Shown here piece by piece: positions 1-12,357 of a stretch of 64,000 bases of DNA. Made by a program: the position numbers and the translations under genes. Every line of letters begins with the position of its first letter. The first letter of the stretch is position 1. A model generated the notes under the pieces. The model saw only the letters and a program-made list of their open reading frames with translations. It ran no database searches and was not told the DNA's origin. Where the stretch lies: NCBI GenBank assembly GCA_039720395.1, contig CM077824.1, positions 32,080,759 through 32,144,758 on the forward strand, in the 5' to 3' direction. The DNA is from Liquidambar formosana. Its lineage: Eukaryota > Streptophyta > Magnoliopsida > Saxifragales > Altingiaceae.

Positions 1-87
1 AGGAAGAAATAACCCAGACCACAAACCAAAACAACTGAGAGCAACACAAAAATCACTGCAACAACAAGAACGACTCCTTAAGACCAC

Positions 88-172
88 TTAAACTACCAGC
101 CAAGAAGAGCCACCAAGGTACCATGGGTACGTTGGATCTGGATGAGCATCCTTGTGCACAAAATCATGATTG
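88..172 (-). other. possible terminal exon of an unidentified gene
   Basis: Read on the minus strand, an AG near 173 is followed by an open frame of about 27 codons. It contains DAHPDPTYPWYLGG and ends in TAA at 90-88. The composition looks more protein-like than the surrounding DNA. I do not recognise the family, no partner exon can be joined with confidence, and a short open frame can arise by chance. Confidence 0.18.
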
Positions 173-654
173 AACTTCATGCAACCACAGAAATAAAAAT
201 AAAAATAAAAATGAGTAGAAGAGTTACTAGTATAACCCATAATTTTACAGCAACAACACATAGATTGGGTCTGCTTCCAGAGGAATATCAGGATATTCTC
301 ACTTGAAAATTTTCATATGTATATATAAATATATACATACAGTTCACTTTCAATTTGGGATCCCGGATTGAGAAATTGTTTGGACTTCTTTTTAAAGCCG
401 TTGGATCAAAATTCATGTCAATCAAGTGGCTTAAATGAATTCCATATTAGAGAATTTTTGTACATACATACGTGTAACATGCATAGGCATAGTATGCGAC
501 AATGTGGACATGGCAGACATTAAGGTCCATCAATGGTTGGACCTAACCATTGAGATCACTAGACCCAAAAACGAGGATAATTGAAATTTTCTAATCCACT
601 GTACACTTCTAGAGTTCACAGCATAAAATTTATGGATCAAAACAAAGTCTATTG

Positions 655-802
655 AGTCTTTTTTTGAATTCAAGTAATAATGCAATTTAGAAGCTCTATG
701 ATCAGACTTATGCAGACCAACCAGACGGTTAGCCTTAACTCTGCGCTTATTGCTTGCATACAGCGCAGCCCGGCCATCAGGATGGGTGAATTCCTGAATC
801 AA
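655..802 (-). other. possible exon fragment, unknown family
   Basis: The minus-strand frame reads ...QEFTHPDGRAALYASNKRR and continues through a basic stretch with NRLVGLHKSDHRAS. It is preceded by a CAG that could be a splice acceptor. It could be a degenerate gene or transposon exon lying upstream of the possible exon at 88-172. No function is assignable. Confidence 0.15.
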
Positions 803-899
803 CTGTTTTCTCGAGTCATATGTTCTTTAAACTCCAACTAAGCTCATCATTAACAATTGGCAGCAGCATATTAATTTACCTTCTCACTAGCTGCTCTTT

Positions 900-2500
900 C
901 AATTTCGTGCAATGGCTACTTTAGAAGTGATTTTTTACAAATTTTCTAACAAGATTAGAGGAGGCCATTATGTAAGAATTTTTTGGACTCCATAGCTCAT
1001 ATTTTATTTTGATTAAATTCTGAGTTAATTACGATAATCTTGTAAAAGTGGGACCCACAGATAAAACGGTTTTTTGTCAATCACAGTGAATATATTTTGA
1101 CTGTTTGATCGAATATAATTTGGTAATATTAGTAGGGTTTTAATGAGTGTGGTGATTTGATTCCATGTGTCTTGACCCATAGGACTTATGATAGGTTAAA
1201 TCCTAATTGGATTTAGAAACTCAGGGTTAGTAGTCATCACCCAGCCACCTATATATTTCATTGTATTTTGGAATCCTATCATTCTGAAGTTAGGAAGGCT
1301 GGGTGTAGTACCACGGCTGTCATTAGGGTTTTCTATTCCTGCAGGTAAAAGCATCTTTATAGTAACTATGTTTTTTACTCCTACCAGTATGTATGGATTA
1401 TTTATTCAATTGTGATTTGTCATGCCATATAGATCCAATCCATCTTATTTTCGCTTCCGCTTAGTTAAATATTATTTGTTTTAATATTTTCTATCACATT
1501 AAGCAACCATTGAGCTCTCGATCATCAGGGTTGTCCTCTCTAATGGAGATCCTATGTCCTCTTCTTTATGCCCCTTTTCACCTTTACATTATTGGGACTT
1601 GTTAACATCATAAAAAAATACATCAGGACCTACCAAATGATGAATCCCGCTATAGTGTGCGTTAAAAGATCCAACTCGTTTAACTATTTTAAGTGGTTTT
1701 AACTATTTGATTGAAATCATTTTTTCCTATGAAACATTTAAAAATTTCACCACCATTCAAATAAATTGATTAAAATCAAATAACTAAAATCATTCAATGG
1801 AGCTTTTTTTTTAAGGATATAATGTATTTAATATGACCTATTGTTTGGTCAGTCACACAAAATTTTGATGATGAGGGGAATTATATGGAAGGGGTATTTT
1901 TACAGTCACAATTAATATTTTTTTTCCTAATTAGTGTTATCCAAACATTAAAATATACCTTCATTTTGAACCATAAACCATTCGATGTTATTAACATTCA
2001 ATGATTCTCCCAAATATTTTTCTGAATGCCCAAAAAAAAAAAAAAACACTCTACCGGCCCATAGGGGCATCTCCTTGTCACTATTTACTAACTGAAAATC
2101 GCTTTTATGATAGTCCTTTGGAGAATTAGATGCATGTTCTACTTTTTTCTGTAGGAATCAAATACATGTTCATAAAAATATATGGGACTTACTTGTTGAG
2201 GCGTGTGTTCTCGTGTATGTGGATGTTTTAAACAACGAGTAGCCATCATACATTCATACTAACCAAACTCTATGCTAGTTTCCTCTCAATAATTGTCCAC
2301 ACTCATAGGACAATCATAAAATTCATAAAGAGCCATCTAAGACTTTGAGAGATGGGTTAACTCAGTTAAAAAACTTCTGTATATTGTGTGGGAACAGATC
2401 AATATGTTAGCTTTTGTAATATCCTAGCCTGAACCACTCCCATTAACTGAGTCCTTATAAGTTTTTTTTTCTTTGTTTTTTTTTAACTGATAAAGGCTTG
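900..2500. other. intergenic, no gene seen
   Basis: AT-rich sequence with short homopolymer runs and no supported exon. The 1020-1520 stretch has a mixed composition suggestive of an old retroelement remnant, but no terminal repeats or target duplication could be identified. Confidence 0.5.
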
Positions 2501-2554
2501 CCTTAAAGCTCTATTTGGTTCGTGGATTTTATCAAGAAAATAAAATAAAATATA

Positions 2555-2888
2555 CCCTCTATTTGGTTCATGGATTCTACCAAGAAAAAAAAAAGAAGGG
2601 AAAAAAAATGAAGAGGAAAGAAAATGAAAGGAAAAGATAAAATTATATCAAACCAAAATTATTCTAATTCTTCTTTTTCTTCCAATTTTCCATTGCAATT
2701 CAATAGAGCCATAAGGAATTCTACTTTTCTTTATTTGGTTGCAATGGAAAATTGGAAGAAGAAGAAGAGTTGGAATAATTTTGTCTTAATATGATTTTAT
2801 CTTTTCCTTTCATTTTCTTTCCTCCTCATTTTTTTTCCCTTGCTTTTTTTTTTTTTCCTTTTGTGGAATCCATGAACCAAATAGAGGG
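2555..2888. mobile_element. long-hairpin MITE (TA target site)
   Basis: The element is almost a perfect foldback. The left arm begins CCCTCTATTTGGTTCATGG at 2555. The right arm is its reverse complement, ending at 2888. The arms are about 150 bp and closely similar along their whole length, with a loop of roughly 30 bp near 2703-2736. It is flanked by TA on both sides (2553-2554 and 2889-2890), as expected for Tc1/mariner-related MITEs. A partial copy of the left end (CTCTATTTGGTTCGTGG) lies just upstream at about 2510-2530. The transcript would form a long hairpin and could feed small RNA production, which is inference. Confidence 0.7.
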
Positions 2889-4239
2889 TAAGTGTACTGT
2901 AGTTTTTAATTTGGATAGATGGAATTGTATCAGCAACCAAATCAGATAGATGGAATCCTATCAGCAACCAAATCATAGAAAATGGCAGGAATTGATTGCC
3001 CATAATTGAGTTAGTTAGAATGTCACATTACAATTCCAAATTTTTGCGGTCCAAATTAAAGTTCAATAAGCAAGTATTGATTCATATAAAATTTTTATGA
3101 TTCCCACAAAGAGAGGATCTAAAATTTGGGCCATTAATATGAGACTCATATCACTACCAAAAAGATGGCGATATCTATGAATTTTAGTCACAGAACATGA
3201 ATGGTCCAGATTTTACACAATATGTCCAATAAATGAAGAGCATCCATGCTTATTTGGGTCACCACCTCAATGTTTTTTTTATTGAATCCAGCTAACATAT
3301 CACAATAAAGAGTAAATTACAAGAAACACCCAAATGTCTAGTCTTATACATTTCATATAACCCACTAAAAAAAAAAATCAATGCAATGTCCTCCCTTAGT
3401 TAGATTACAGAATGAAAAATATATCGAGCTAGAAGAATTTGGGTGAAAAAAAAATACTAAAAAACATTTTATCCCCCTCATAAGCTCAATATTCACTCAT
3501 TTCCTATAATGTATTTTCATCCAATTTCTACTCGATGTTCATCTTAAACCCAATCAAAGAGAGACATTGTATCAATTTTTTCTTTAAAGGAGTTATGTGA
3601 AAAAATAGCTAACCGTTAAAAATATTTCTTGTAATGTACCCTACAATAAAATCCGGATAGTCCACCGAGTTGTACGAACTCAATATTGTGCCAAACTCTC
3701 CCTTCACATTTTCCTCATTGATTTGCGCTTTCATGAACAATGAGCTATGTTTCTATTGTTTCCACACATGGGTATGTTTCTATTGTGTCTATAAATTAAA
3801 CATGAATGTATTATTGTGTAAGAGTAGATTTTCTTTTACCATTACTCTTCACCTCCCAATCGATCCCTTTCAGTTTGAAAATTGTGGACCCTCTTTCCCA
3901 TGCGCCCCATGCCTCTGTTACTTTCGTGGTGCCCTCCCATGTCCAATCGTTAAGAAATTTATTTATTTGGCTCCGTTTCTGAAAGGGAACCCTCGTCCCC
4001 ACTTGTACAATCATGCTTCACACAACATTGTCTTTCATCCAGGGCGCCCTCTTGTTTATGCCACGTTGATCACACATTCAATTCAAAATTTTGAGGTCCA
4101 CATATATACCAACTTTTATTTACAAAATGCTCGGTACCTTAGTACCGTTCATCAATTAAATTTTGATTTAATGTGATGTGATGTAGAACAAACTGTACAA
4201 AAGTTCATGGAGACTTAGAACGTTACAAGTTTGCATAGT

Positions 4240-4560
4240 TTGCATGATTGATTATCCTATATATTAGCTATTTTCTTTTTTTCTTATTTTATTTATTCCG
4301 AATTTTATAATTAGTTGCTTATTTTATTGCTTTCCTAGGTATAGTATAATTTAATTACTTCCTATTTCTAGTTTACCTCGAACTCTAATACTAGTTTTCA
4401 ATAAATAGACTTGTAGTCCTATGAGCGGTAACAATTTTATTATTGATCAATAAAAAAGCTTGAGAGTTTTCTCTATGATGTGTCTTATTTTCTCGTGGAT
4501 TCGAGAGTGTTTTCTCATGGGTTTGAGTTTTAGGCTATTGACATTGACCGTAATATTATT
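4240..4560. mobile_element. LTR-like remnant
   Basis: This stretch has the texture of a Copia-type LTR R-U5 region. There is an AT-rich block, then ATTGATCAATAAAAAAGC at about 4442, then GAGAGTTTTCTC and a repeated 'TTTCTCGTGG / TTTCTCATGG' segment. No paired LTR, primer-binding site or target duplication was found, so this may be a solo or eroded LTR, or not an LTR at all. Confidence 0.22.
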
Positions 4561-5145
4561 TTCTAGTTTTCCATTGCATCATGATATCTTTCTCATTTGA
4601 TAATGACTTTGACCTTGTGTATAAAACCTATTTTAACATATTTTTTAGATGGAGTGCCGCTATTTTCTTGGGCCAGTTTCAACCACTAGCTACTAGCTCA
4701 ATCGGCATATACCCACTATCCTTCTTTGAATTCAAAACAAATGATTGAGACTCAATTTTTCTATTTATTAATTGCGATTGTGCCATCACGATCACATCAA
4801 CCAGTAAACTAAGTGAGTAAATGAAATCAGTAACTTTAACATTTTTTTTTTTTTTTGGGTGGATTTATAGTTTTACACTCCTAATGAGGCTAACTCAATG
4901 TGGAAAATATGTCGATATCATGCATGTTTTGATGGGCAGTTGGTGACCGACTTTGGATCGTACATATATGGACTGTAGTCCTTGTGTGGATCCTATTTCA
5001 ATCAGAACTTTATAAGTTGATCTCCCTACACATCTTACTTTTATTGCTATGTTAGGAGTTGCTCCACGTATTGCTTGACGTAAAAAAAAACAATGTATCT
5101 TCTCATCTTTTTTGTTCAATACTTGATAGATAATTTGATAAATCT

Positions 5146-5176
<31 letters not shown>

Positions 5177-5710
5177 GAGTGTAACGAACCCAAAGTAAAA
5201 ACACAAAACCCCAATTAGCGGCTGAAATGAAACGTAAGACGCTTAGCTTGTTAGGTGGAACATGCCATTCATGCTGATTGCCGAATGGTAAAATGTGTAG
5301 GGCAAAATCGTTTTCTTCTACTCATCCATACACTAACTATAGATAGACTATATATTATGTTTCGTAACCAATATCTTTAAAAGGAGTTTTTTTTTAAAAA
5401 AAAATTTTAAGGAATAAATTTGATAAAGAGATGGATACGTGGGGAGATGATATTTCAGTGTTCGGATCAGTATCAGCTGGGATCCTTCATGGACCTCTTA
5501 TGAAATTATGAAAGTGAGTTTTTAGATGTTACTTCTTCCAAATGACAGAGGATATACGTTGTCGTTTAAGTGTCATTTTCAGCCCCGACCTATACGTGTT
5601 CCAAAGCCTTCCTGTGTTTCTACAGTCATAAATGCATTCCTTTTTTAAATGAAGACAAATTACATGCAGCAATAATTCTCACAACTAACTAGCTATCTAC
5701 CAGCAATACC

Positions 5711-5715
5711 AAAAA

Positions 5716-5759
<44 letters not shown>
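5711..5759. repeat. poly-A followed by (TA)n microsatellite
   Basis: A run of about 14 A is followed by about 18 TA dinucleotides. This combination is typical of an old retroposon tail that expanded into a microsatellite. Confidence 0.9.
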
Positions 5760-5761
<2 letters not shown>

Positions 5762-6548
5762 AGGAGGAATTACAGATTGGTCCGACTACTAGCAAATATT
5801 TACATATCAATTTAAATTAGTAGTCATCCTTAGTTCAGTTAGTAGTCATCTATTACTAAGTTAATAATCAATTTATTAATATGTAATTATTCGATCGCCA
5901 CGGGACCAATCTATAATGAATGCAAACCCATATAAAAATAGATACATAACCAACTCATATCATTCCAAATTAGCTAGTGATGTGACAATACTTAATTATG
6001 TAGGTTTGTAAGTACAAGATCCTAATTATTGGAGTCACCAATTTTATTATGCATTTAAACAACCCGGCCACCAATGTTGGGGGTACAATTTTAACATAAC
6101 CTTGATGCATAGTGTTGATACGTTAAAGCAGAGGACATATAATTATATGAGGTCATATTAAAGCTGAGGACAATGGAATTTTTAATGACCATCAGCTCAT
6201 ACTTACATAAGCACGAGTTTAGATATTTTCCTTTTAATATTCATCGGCTCATTCTTTCTCCATCTAATTAATTAATGGTTTAACCTCCGACAATTGCCCC
6301 TCGTGCACATAGCCCATAGTTAGTCCGGCCATACTGCAGATCTACGTAAATCATGGCTTCATAGTGCTGCTTTACGTAAATCGTTGCCTCCTGTGATATT
6401 ATTGTTTCATGGCCCATAGTGCTGATCTACTCATTCTTCAGCTATGAGGATTGTTGTTGATTATTTACTTTTTGTTTATTTATTTATTATTATTATTTTT
6501 CTCTTTCTTTTTTGGGTTCAAGGATGCACAATTTAAAAGCAGTTAGGT

Positions 6549-6689
6549 ATTATTATTTTTTTTTTTTTTTTTCAGTAGTTAGAAACTCATAGACCCATAC
6601 ACACATTCAGGGAGTCAAACCCTCGACTTCCCCCAAACCCCTCACACCTAAATGGATGGAAAATGTCATCTAAACTATAAATGCTTGGC
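6549..6689 (-). mobile_element. tRNA-derived SINE, copy of the family at 56490
   Basis: On the plus strand a T-rich tail (about 6550-6572) is followed by TTAGAAACTCATAGACC. The sequence then runs through a degraded B box (GTCAAACCCTCGAC region) and AAATGGATGGAAAATGTCAT. The same order of blocks is found at 56490-56624, where the internal promoter boxes and target duplication are clear. The flanks here show a decayed repeat (AAAGCAGTTAGG at about 6537 and AAAACAGTTGGG at about 6691). It is transcribed leftward and is probably inactive. Confidence 0.55.
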
Positions 6690-6699
6690 AAAACAGTTG

Positions 6700-7880
6700 G
6701 GTTGCAGGACCATAGTATTCCCACTTACATGGTTGTACGTACTATGGGTTAGGGTGCAGGATTTGTACCCAAAACAAAAAGAAAAAAAGAGAGTTCACGG
6801 TTTAATTATGATATTGGAACTTTTTGTAGTGTCATTATAATATAATAATTCTACTCGTTATTGCTCGAATTTGTCTTGTAATGATCATCAACTAATTGGC
6901 TATGACATAAGCAGATTGCACTAGAAGAGAGAGGCCCTTTCTGGTTTTGGGAGCTAAAAACCAAGGACTATACTAAGCTGTTTTGGATTGTTGGATGGAT
7001 TTTGGACTGCCAAGATAAAAGATACAAATATTGCTACTAAAATGATTTCAATGACAATTTTTTGATTTTTCAATCTTGACCGTCCAAAAATCCATCCAAC
7101 AATTCAAAACACCTCAACACAATGCTGAGTTCCAACACCAAATCCTTAATCTTTCGTATGTTTTCAGTTTTGGAGGTGGGTTTGATCATGGTGAATTGAG
7201 TTGGTGGTGGTGATGAAATCCAGGAAGGAATTGCCGAGGTTGGAAGGAAGAAAGCATTGCCTTCACTTTTATCAGTTTATGCCCTTTTGTGGGTTGCAAG
7301 CAAAACCTGGCTTTTATCAGTTTATACCCTTTTGCAAAGACTTGTGAATTGATTTTGCTAAAGGCTGCGAACGTGCTGAGACTGCGCAAACTAATTGAAG
7401 GAATTTTTGTCAAGAAATCAGTACAGATCTCACTTGAGGAATTTCAAAACATGCATTAAATAAATTAAAAATAAAAAAAAGCGTTGAACTTTTTTTTTTA
7501 TTTAAATAATCAGTTATTCATCAAAGTGAACAACTCTAGGTATTATCTTTCTTTAAGTGCGCAGTATATATCACTAGTTGTAAAAGAGAAGGGGTTAGAT
7601 TTTTCCATTGTCTTTAGCAAAAAATAAATGAAACTGTGGTTTTAATATCAGGTGATTGTTATTGATAACCAATCAAATTATATCCATTGTCTTTAGTATT
7701 TTCCTTTAGCCTAGTTAATAAATAGCATTTCTTTTTAATAGAATTTGATTGGTTAGTCTAGTTGCCTAATAAATAGCATTTTCTTTTACGAAATAAAAGT
7801 GGGTGACAAATTAAAGATGAGTGAAATAACATTTTAATTCCTTCGCGGAACTAGGCTAACCAACCAAATTCAATTAAAAA
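6700..7880. other. intergenic, no gene seen
   Basis: AT-rich DNA with short open frames on both strands but no recognisable motif. An imperfect inverted repeat lies at about 6972-7115: GGATTGTTGGATGGATTTTGGA, and later its reverse-complement-like TCCAAAAATCCATCCAACAATTC. It may be a small MITE. Confidence 0.4.
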
Positions 7881-7891
7881 GGTAACTATTT

Positions 7892-8007
7892 TTTTTTTTT
7901 TTTTGATACATATATTGAAAAGGATTCGAATCCCTAACTTATCCTATTCCGATCTTTTTTCCCCACCCTTCCCCCCTCACCAATTAATAGGTTAGTCTCA
8001 GTGGCTT
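7892..8007 (-). mobile_element. tRNA-like SINE with 15-bp target duplication
   Basis: The poly-T on the plus strand (7891-7904) is the A-tail. GGATTCGAATCC at 7921-7932 is a palindromic B box, and on the minus strand TTAAGCCACTGAGACTAACC near 8007 can serve as an A box. The element is bracketed by AAAAGGTAACTATTT (7877-7891) and AAAAGATAACTATTT (8008-8022), a 15-bp target duplication with one mismatch. It lies about 250 bp upstream of the NRAMP TATA box, so it may be part of that promoter region. It is a different family from the SINEs at 6549 and 33307. Confidence 0.6.
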
Positions 8008-8260
8008 AAAAGATAACTATTTATTAGGCAAGCAAATTACCTTAAGGTTTTCCTAAACGAAAACATAAACCTTGACAAGGACGTTTTTAGGTGTATGAAA
8101 TAAATGCAGGAACGTGGCCGCAGTGGAAATGTGAGATCATAGATCGATCTATGGGCTATCAAATGCATGTGCTGTTGAGGTCCCCGTGCAACTTGATAGT
8201 ACGTAGTAGTAATGGACAGATGCCGAACCAACTATTTTTCTCTCCTTCAATGCTTCGCTC

Positions 8261-8267
8261 TATAAAT
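8261..8267 (+). promoter_or_regulatory. TATA box of the NRAMP gene
   Basis: TATAAAT lies 76 bp upstream of the chosen ATG. Initiation about 30 bp downstream would give a leader of about 50 nt. No upstream ATG falls between the likely start site and 8343. Confidence 0.6.
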
Positions 8268-8342
8268 GGGAGAGCAAACTTATACAAGCTGATAAGTAGA
8301 TCACTGAATTACAAGTTGTTGGTTGGGAAGCTAGCTAGAGAC

Positions 8343-11300
8343 ATGGCTCTGGTTGAGATACAAGAGACCCCTAAATGGAAGAAGTTCTTGAGTTTTTTAG
8401 GACCTGGTTTTCTTGTCTCCGTCGCCTATCTCGACCCTGGAAACTGTAACATCTCTCTCTTATTTCTCTCTTTATTTACACATACATGAGAATTACAGTC
8501 ACCATGGTCCATGGTGAGTGTGTCCGTGGTGGGTGTGTGTGTGGGGCATCCACGAAGTCAAAATGCACTTTTGTAATGCCCCCAAGACTGCTAGCTTTTT
8601 CATACTCCTCTTGACCTTTTCTGCTTTGTTTGCTATTAAAATGCAGTAGAGACAGATTTACAAGCTGGTGCTGACCACAAATACGAGGTGGTCAATCTTT
8701 TGCCCTTTTTTTTTTTTTTTTTTGGTTTTGTTTTCGTCTATTTCTTCTTATACTTCCTTTCTCACTCATGGGATTCAATCTACCTGTAAATGAACAGCTG
8801 CTGTGGATCGTGCTTGTTGGGCTAACCTTTGCTCTTATAATCCAATCCCGTTCAGCAAATCTCGGGGTGGCTACAGGTTGTTCCTCTGTGTCTGGCACAA
8901 AAATATACTCACGTCCTATGTTTCTCACTTTCCATTCAAGTACATATATATTGCCCACGTCTAAGGCGTAACCTTCATTCAGAACTGTGGTCACTGGACA
9001 AAATTAGCCGCATTTTTCCCTTAAATTTTCCAGTCTAGCTTCAACCATGGAATTGGATATCTGCATTACTGCAATGCCATTGTCCGTTCAATCTTCATTT
9101 TCATAATTAAAGGAGTTGAGACAATCCGAGACAAGCCCATGATCACTCCTATCGTCTTACATGTTTTCTGCATTCAATTTTGTTGTTTATTTACTATCCG
9201 ATGTTGCACGTACACAGGGAAGCATCTCGCAGAGCACTGCAGGATCGAATACCCGAAATTCGTGAATTACTGCCTCTGGATACTTGCTGAGGTTGCTGTT
9301 ATAGCCGCTGACATCCCTGAAGGTATGAATTAATTGACCATTCCCCCCACCCCAAAAAATAAATAAATAAATAAAAACAGTTACATATTTGTAAGGTATT
9401 CATTTTTTCTTTTTTACAGTGATAGGAACAGCGTTTGCTCTCAACCTACTCTTCAAAATTCCCATATGGGGTGGGGTCTTGCTAGCTGGATTAAATACTC
9501 TTCTTCTCCTTGGACTACAACGATACGGAGTGAGTAGCTGTGTAACTGTCTCACAATATCATAAGTACTGCGTACATGTGTCCGCTGTTTTTTCATAAGT
9601 TGTTGTCCTGTTCTTAAATCCAACTAATTTGCTGTTTTTTCATTAGTTTTTTTTACGGTGATAGTTTAGTAGTATTCTCTTCACTTATTAAGTAAATCAT
9701 CTCATGTTCAAGGTTATGGAGAAATGTTGATACTCATTTGGTGATATTGGGGGTAAAAAGAAATAACAAACCTTTTTTGGGGAGTTAAACCCTCACTAGT
9801 TTCTACGAGAAAAATTTATTTGTAAACTATATATGATACGATTGACATGATATCATAAGCCAATTAAAGTGAAATAAAATTGGATAATCATAGTAATTTT
9901 CGTCTCATAATCCCACTTTGCTTCATCCCATTGGCTCGTGATACCTTCTGGTCATATCATAGGTACACAATACTAGCCTACTCCTATTACTACTCCCATA
10001 TCTGATGCATGTGGGACCAATAGACTATATGTGCTTAGGGAATTAATCAAATTTAATCAAGTGCATAAGCAACTTGGAATCTCTTGATATCACCCCCAAA
10101 AAAAAAAAAAATAAAAAAAATTAATTTAAAAAATTTAAAAAAATTAACTTTTTCATATTTACCCAATAACTTACCTTTTTGGTCTAAGTGCGACTCACAA
10201 TCTATAATGTTATATTGCTGCTAGATAAGGAAGCTAGAGGTTGCAATTGGTATTTTGGTGATGGTAGTGGGTTGCTGCTTCTGGGGCGTGATGGTGCGCG
10301 CTGGCCCTAACCCAAAGGAGATCTTGACTGGAATGTTCGTCCCAAAACTGAAGGGTGATCGAGCCACCAGAGATGCCATCGCTCTTTTAGGAGCTTTGGT
10401 CATGCCGTAATTCCAAATCACCCTATTGTTACTTTTGTAGCTTTTGATATATATAGAGAATTTTATGTATTTAATTTTCCTCAAACCTAAAAAAATAAAA
10501 ACAAAAACAAAAAAGAAAGACAACCAAAAATGATTAGGTGCGCGGACTGTGACAAGACGTTCTGCACTGAACCATGGACATCCCTATCTAGTGCTCAATT
10601 TGACGTCGAAAAGGCCATTAGGAGTGATCAATTTAAGCCATTTCTTCTATGATGTCAATCTGCAGGCACAACCTCTTTCTTCATTCAGCATTGGTCATCT
10701 CCAGGAAAATCCCTCAATCCCTCGATGGCATCAGGGTGAGTAACTAAGACCTTCCCTTATCCCTTTTGTCATACGTACTAGTTCAAAGATTTCACTAACC
10801 ATCTGCAATTAAACACCAAACTTCTCAGACGGCAAGCAAATACTTCTTGATAGAGAGTGGGCTAGCTTTGTTCATCGCCTTCCTCATCAACGTGTCGGTC
10901 GTATCTGTGAGTGGTAGTGTGTGCTCCAATCCAGATCTCTCTTCGCAAGACAAGGCCCATTGTGAGGACATCAGTCTCAACTCTGCGGCTTTCTTGCTTA
11001 AGGTCTTAAAACCCTACCTTGTACTGTATATGCTTTGACAGTTTATCACCATCGTGCTCAATTGTTTGCCATGCAAGAAGACATGGGAAGAGAAATTTAA
11101 ACTTTCTAGGCAATTGAGCAGAGCATAATCAATTCATAATTTAAATTCCTTGATCTTTTTGTCGTAACAAACTATGGTATTATCATAGAATGAGCTCGGA
11201 AATTGGAGTTCCAAACTATATGCCATATCCTTGCTTGCGTCTGGTCAGAGTTCAACTGTTACGGGAACCTATGCTGGCCAGTACATTATGCAGGTACTCT

Positions 11301-12275
11301 TGATACATGAATTTGTAATTTAGCCATGTTTGCAGTGTTTTCTAAATTTGACCAAATGCCACAGTGGAGGGATTGATAAAGTTAGTGGCATGTTCTGTTT
11401 GCAGGGTTTTCTAGATCTGAAAATGAAGCTCTGGCTGAGAAATCTATTGACAAGGTGCATAGCCATTGCTCCAAGCTTAGTAGCCTGCATCATCGGTGGA
11501 TATTCAGGAGCTGCAATGCTTATCATCATTTCCTCTGTAATGTCAAATACTAAAATGATAACTAAAATTGCTTTAAGCTTACAAAGCGTGACAATGGGCA
11601 ATACATTTGACAGTTGTAATGATGTGCTTGTGGGTTCAGATGATCCTGTCTTTCGAGCTACCATTTGCATTGGTTCCTCTCCTCAGGTTTACAAGCAGCA
11701 AAGACAAGATGGGTCACCTTAAGAACTCTTTAAAGGTGAGATTTATCAATTTTGAGATGGTTTTCATCTTTTACTAGCTCAAGCTCAAATACAACGCCTG
11801 CCATAACTGTGCATTTTCCCATGCCAAATATGAGGATAATAATGATTATACTCACTATCTTGGCAAAAACAGCCATTCCCCCAAGCCATCTGGAGCCTGA
11901 CAGTTTTTCTTGGTGATTTCAATGATACAGGTTACCCTAGTCTCATGGTTCTTGGGATTTTGCACAATTGGAATCAACATGTACTTTTTAAGTACAAGTT
12001 TGATGGGATGGATGACAAGTAAACAGATGCCCAAGTTTGCATCAATCCTCGCAGGGGTTGTGTTTTTTCCAATGATGATGCTCTATGTTGCTCTATTGAC
12101 CTACTTGACATTGAAAACAGAGACCTCCGCAAGAGGCTCTCCACACTTGGTGACTAACAATATTACGACGACGAATAGTATCAGGACTGATGGAACTGGA
12201 TTTGGGAGGGAATCAAGTCCCAGTGGCAACCAGATATCCCAAGAGATTGAGGTGGATGTTATGGTCTGTAAGTAA
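8343..12275 (+). CDS. NRAMP-family divalent metal transporter (NRAMP1/6-type)
   Basis: A proton-coupled importer of Mn2+/Fe2+-type ions in the plasma membrane or endomembranes (family knowledge). Twelve exons: 8343-8445, 8647-8687, 8798-8876, 9218-9322, 9420-9529, 10225-10406, 10666-10735, 10829-11002, 11189-11293, 11405-11536, 11640-11735, 11931-12275. All borders are GT-AG, phases close, and the product is 513 aa, normal for the family. Metal-site motifs are intact: DPGN at residues 31-34 (TM1) and A-x-x-M-P-H at 203-208 (TM6). The Met that favours soft transition metals is present. The transport signature [14 protein letters not shown] starts at residue 307. About 12 membrane segments are visible. 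The C-terminal tail (~50 aa) is hydrophilic and Thr/Ser-rich. The intron-rich structure and wording such as ETDLQAGA and [10 protein letters not shown] fit the NRAMP1/6 clade rather than NRAMP2-5. The start at 8343 is the first ATG after the TATA box. The frame is open upstream to 8091, but those codons are not family-like. Confidence 0.93.
9850..9944. mobile_element. short MITE in NRAMP intron 5
   Basis: The terminal inverted repeat has a left arm of about ATATCATAAGCCAATTAAAG. The right arm reads as its imperfect reverse complement and ends ATTGGCTCGTGATACC. A related element with CACTAGTCAATGAAA ends lies at 28280-28374. It sits deep in the intron, away from both splice sites. Confidence 0.45.
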
Positions 12276-12351
12276 GAAAACCCGTGCCCTTCAACCTTAC
12301 ATGCATATCAGGAATGCCAGTTTTTGAAGTTATGTAAAATCACATTGTGGT

Positions 12352-12357
12352 AATAAA
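12352..12357 (+). terminator. polyadenylation signal of the NRAMP gene
   Basis: AATAAA lies 77 bp after the stop codon, within TAATAAATAA. The gene converges with the exostosin gene, whose stop codon is at 12646, so both 3' ends share about 370 bp. Confidence 0.5.

Larger units (their letters stand above)
2900..6540. other. intergenic, retroelement debris and simple repeats
   Basis: No gene is supported. The 3670-4176 open frame is AT-rich and has no recognisable motif. A 30-base T run lies near 5148-5177. The 4240-4560 part is LTR-like and is listed separately. Confidence 0.45.

Noticed and set aside
3670..4176. 168-codon open frame
   Set aside because: Phe/Cys/Leu-rich peptide in AT-rich DNA, with no domain, no splice context and an overlapping antisense frame. 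Likely chance or old retroelement.
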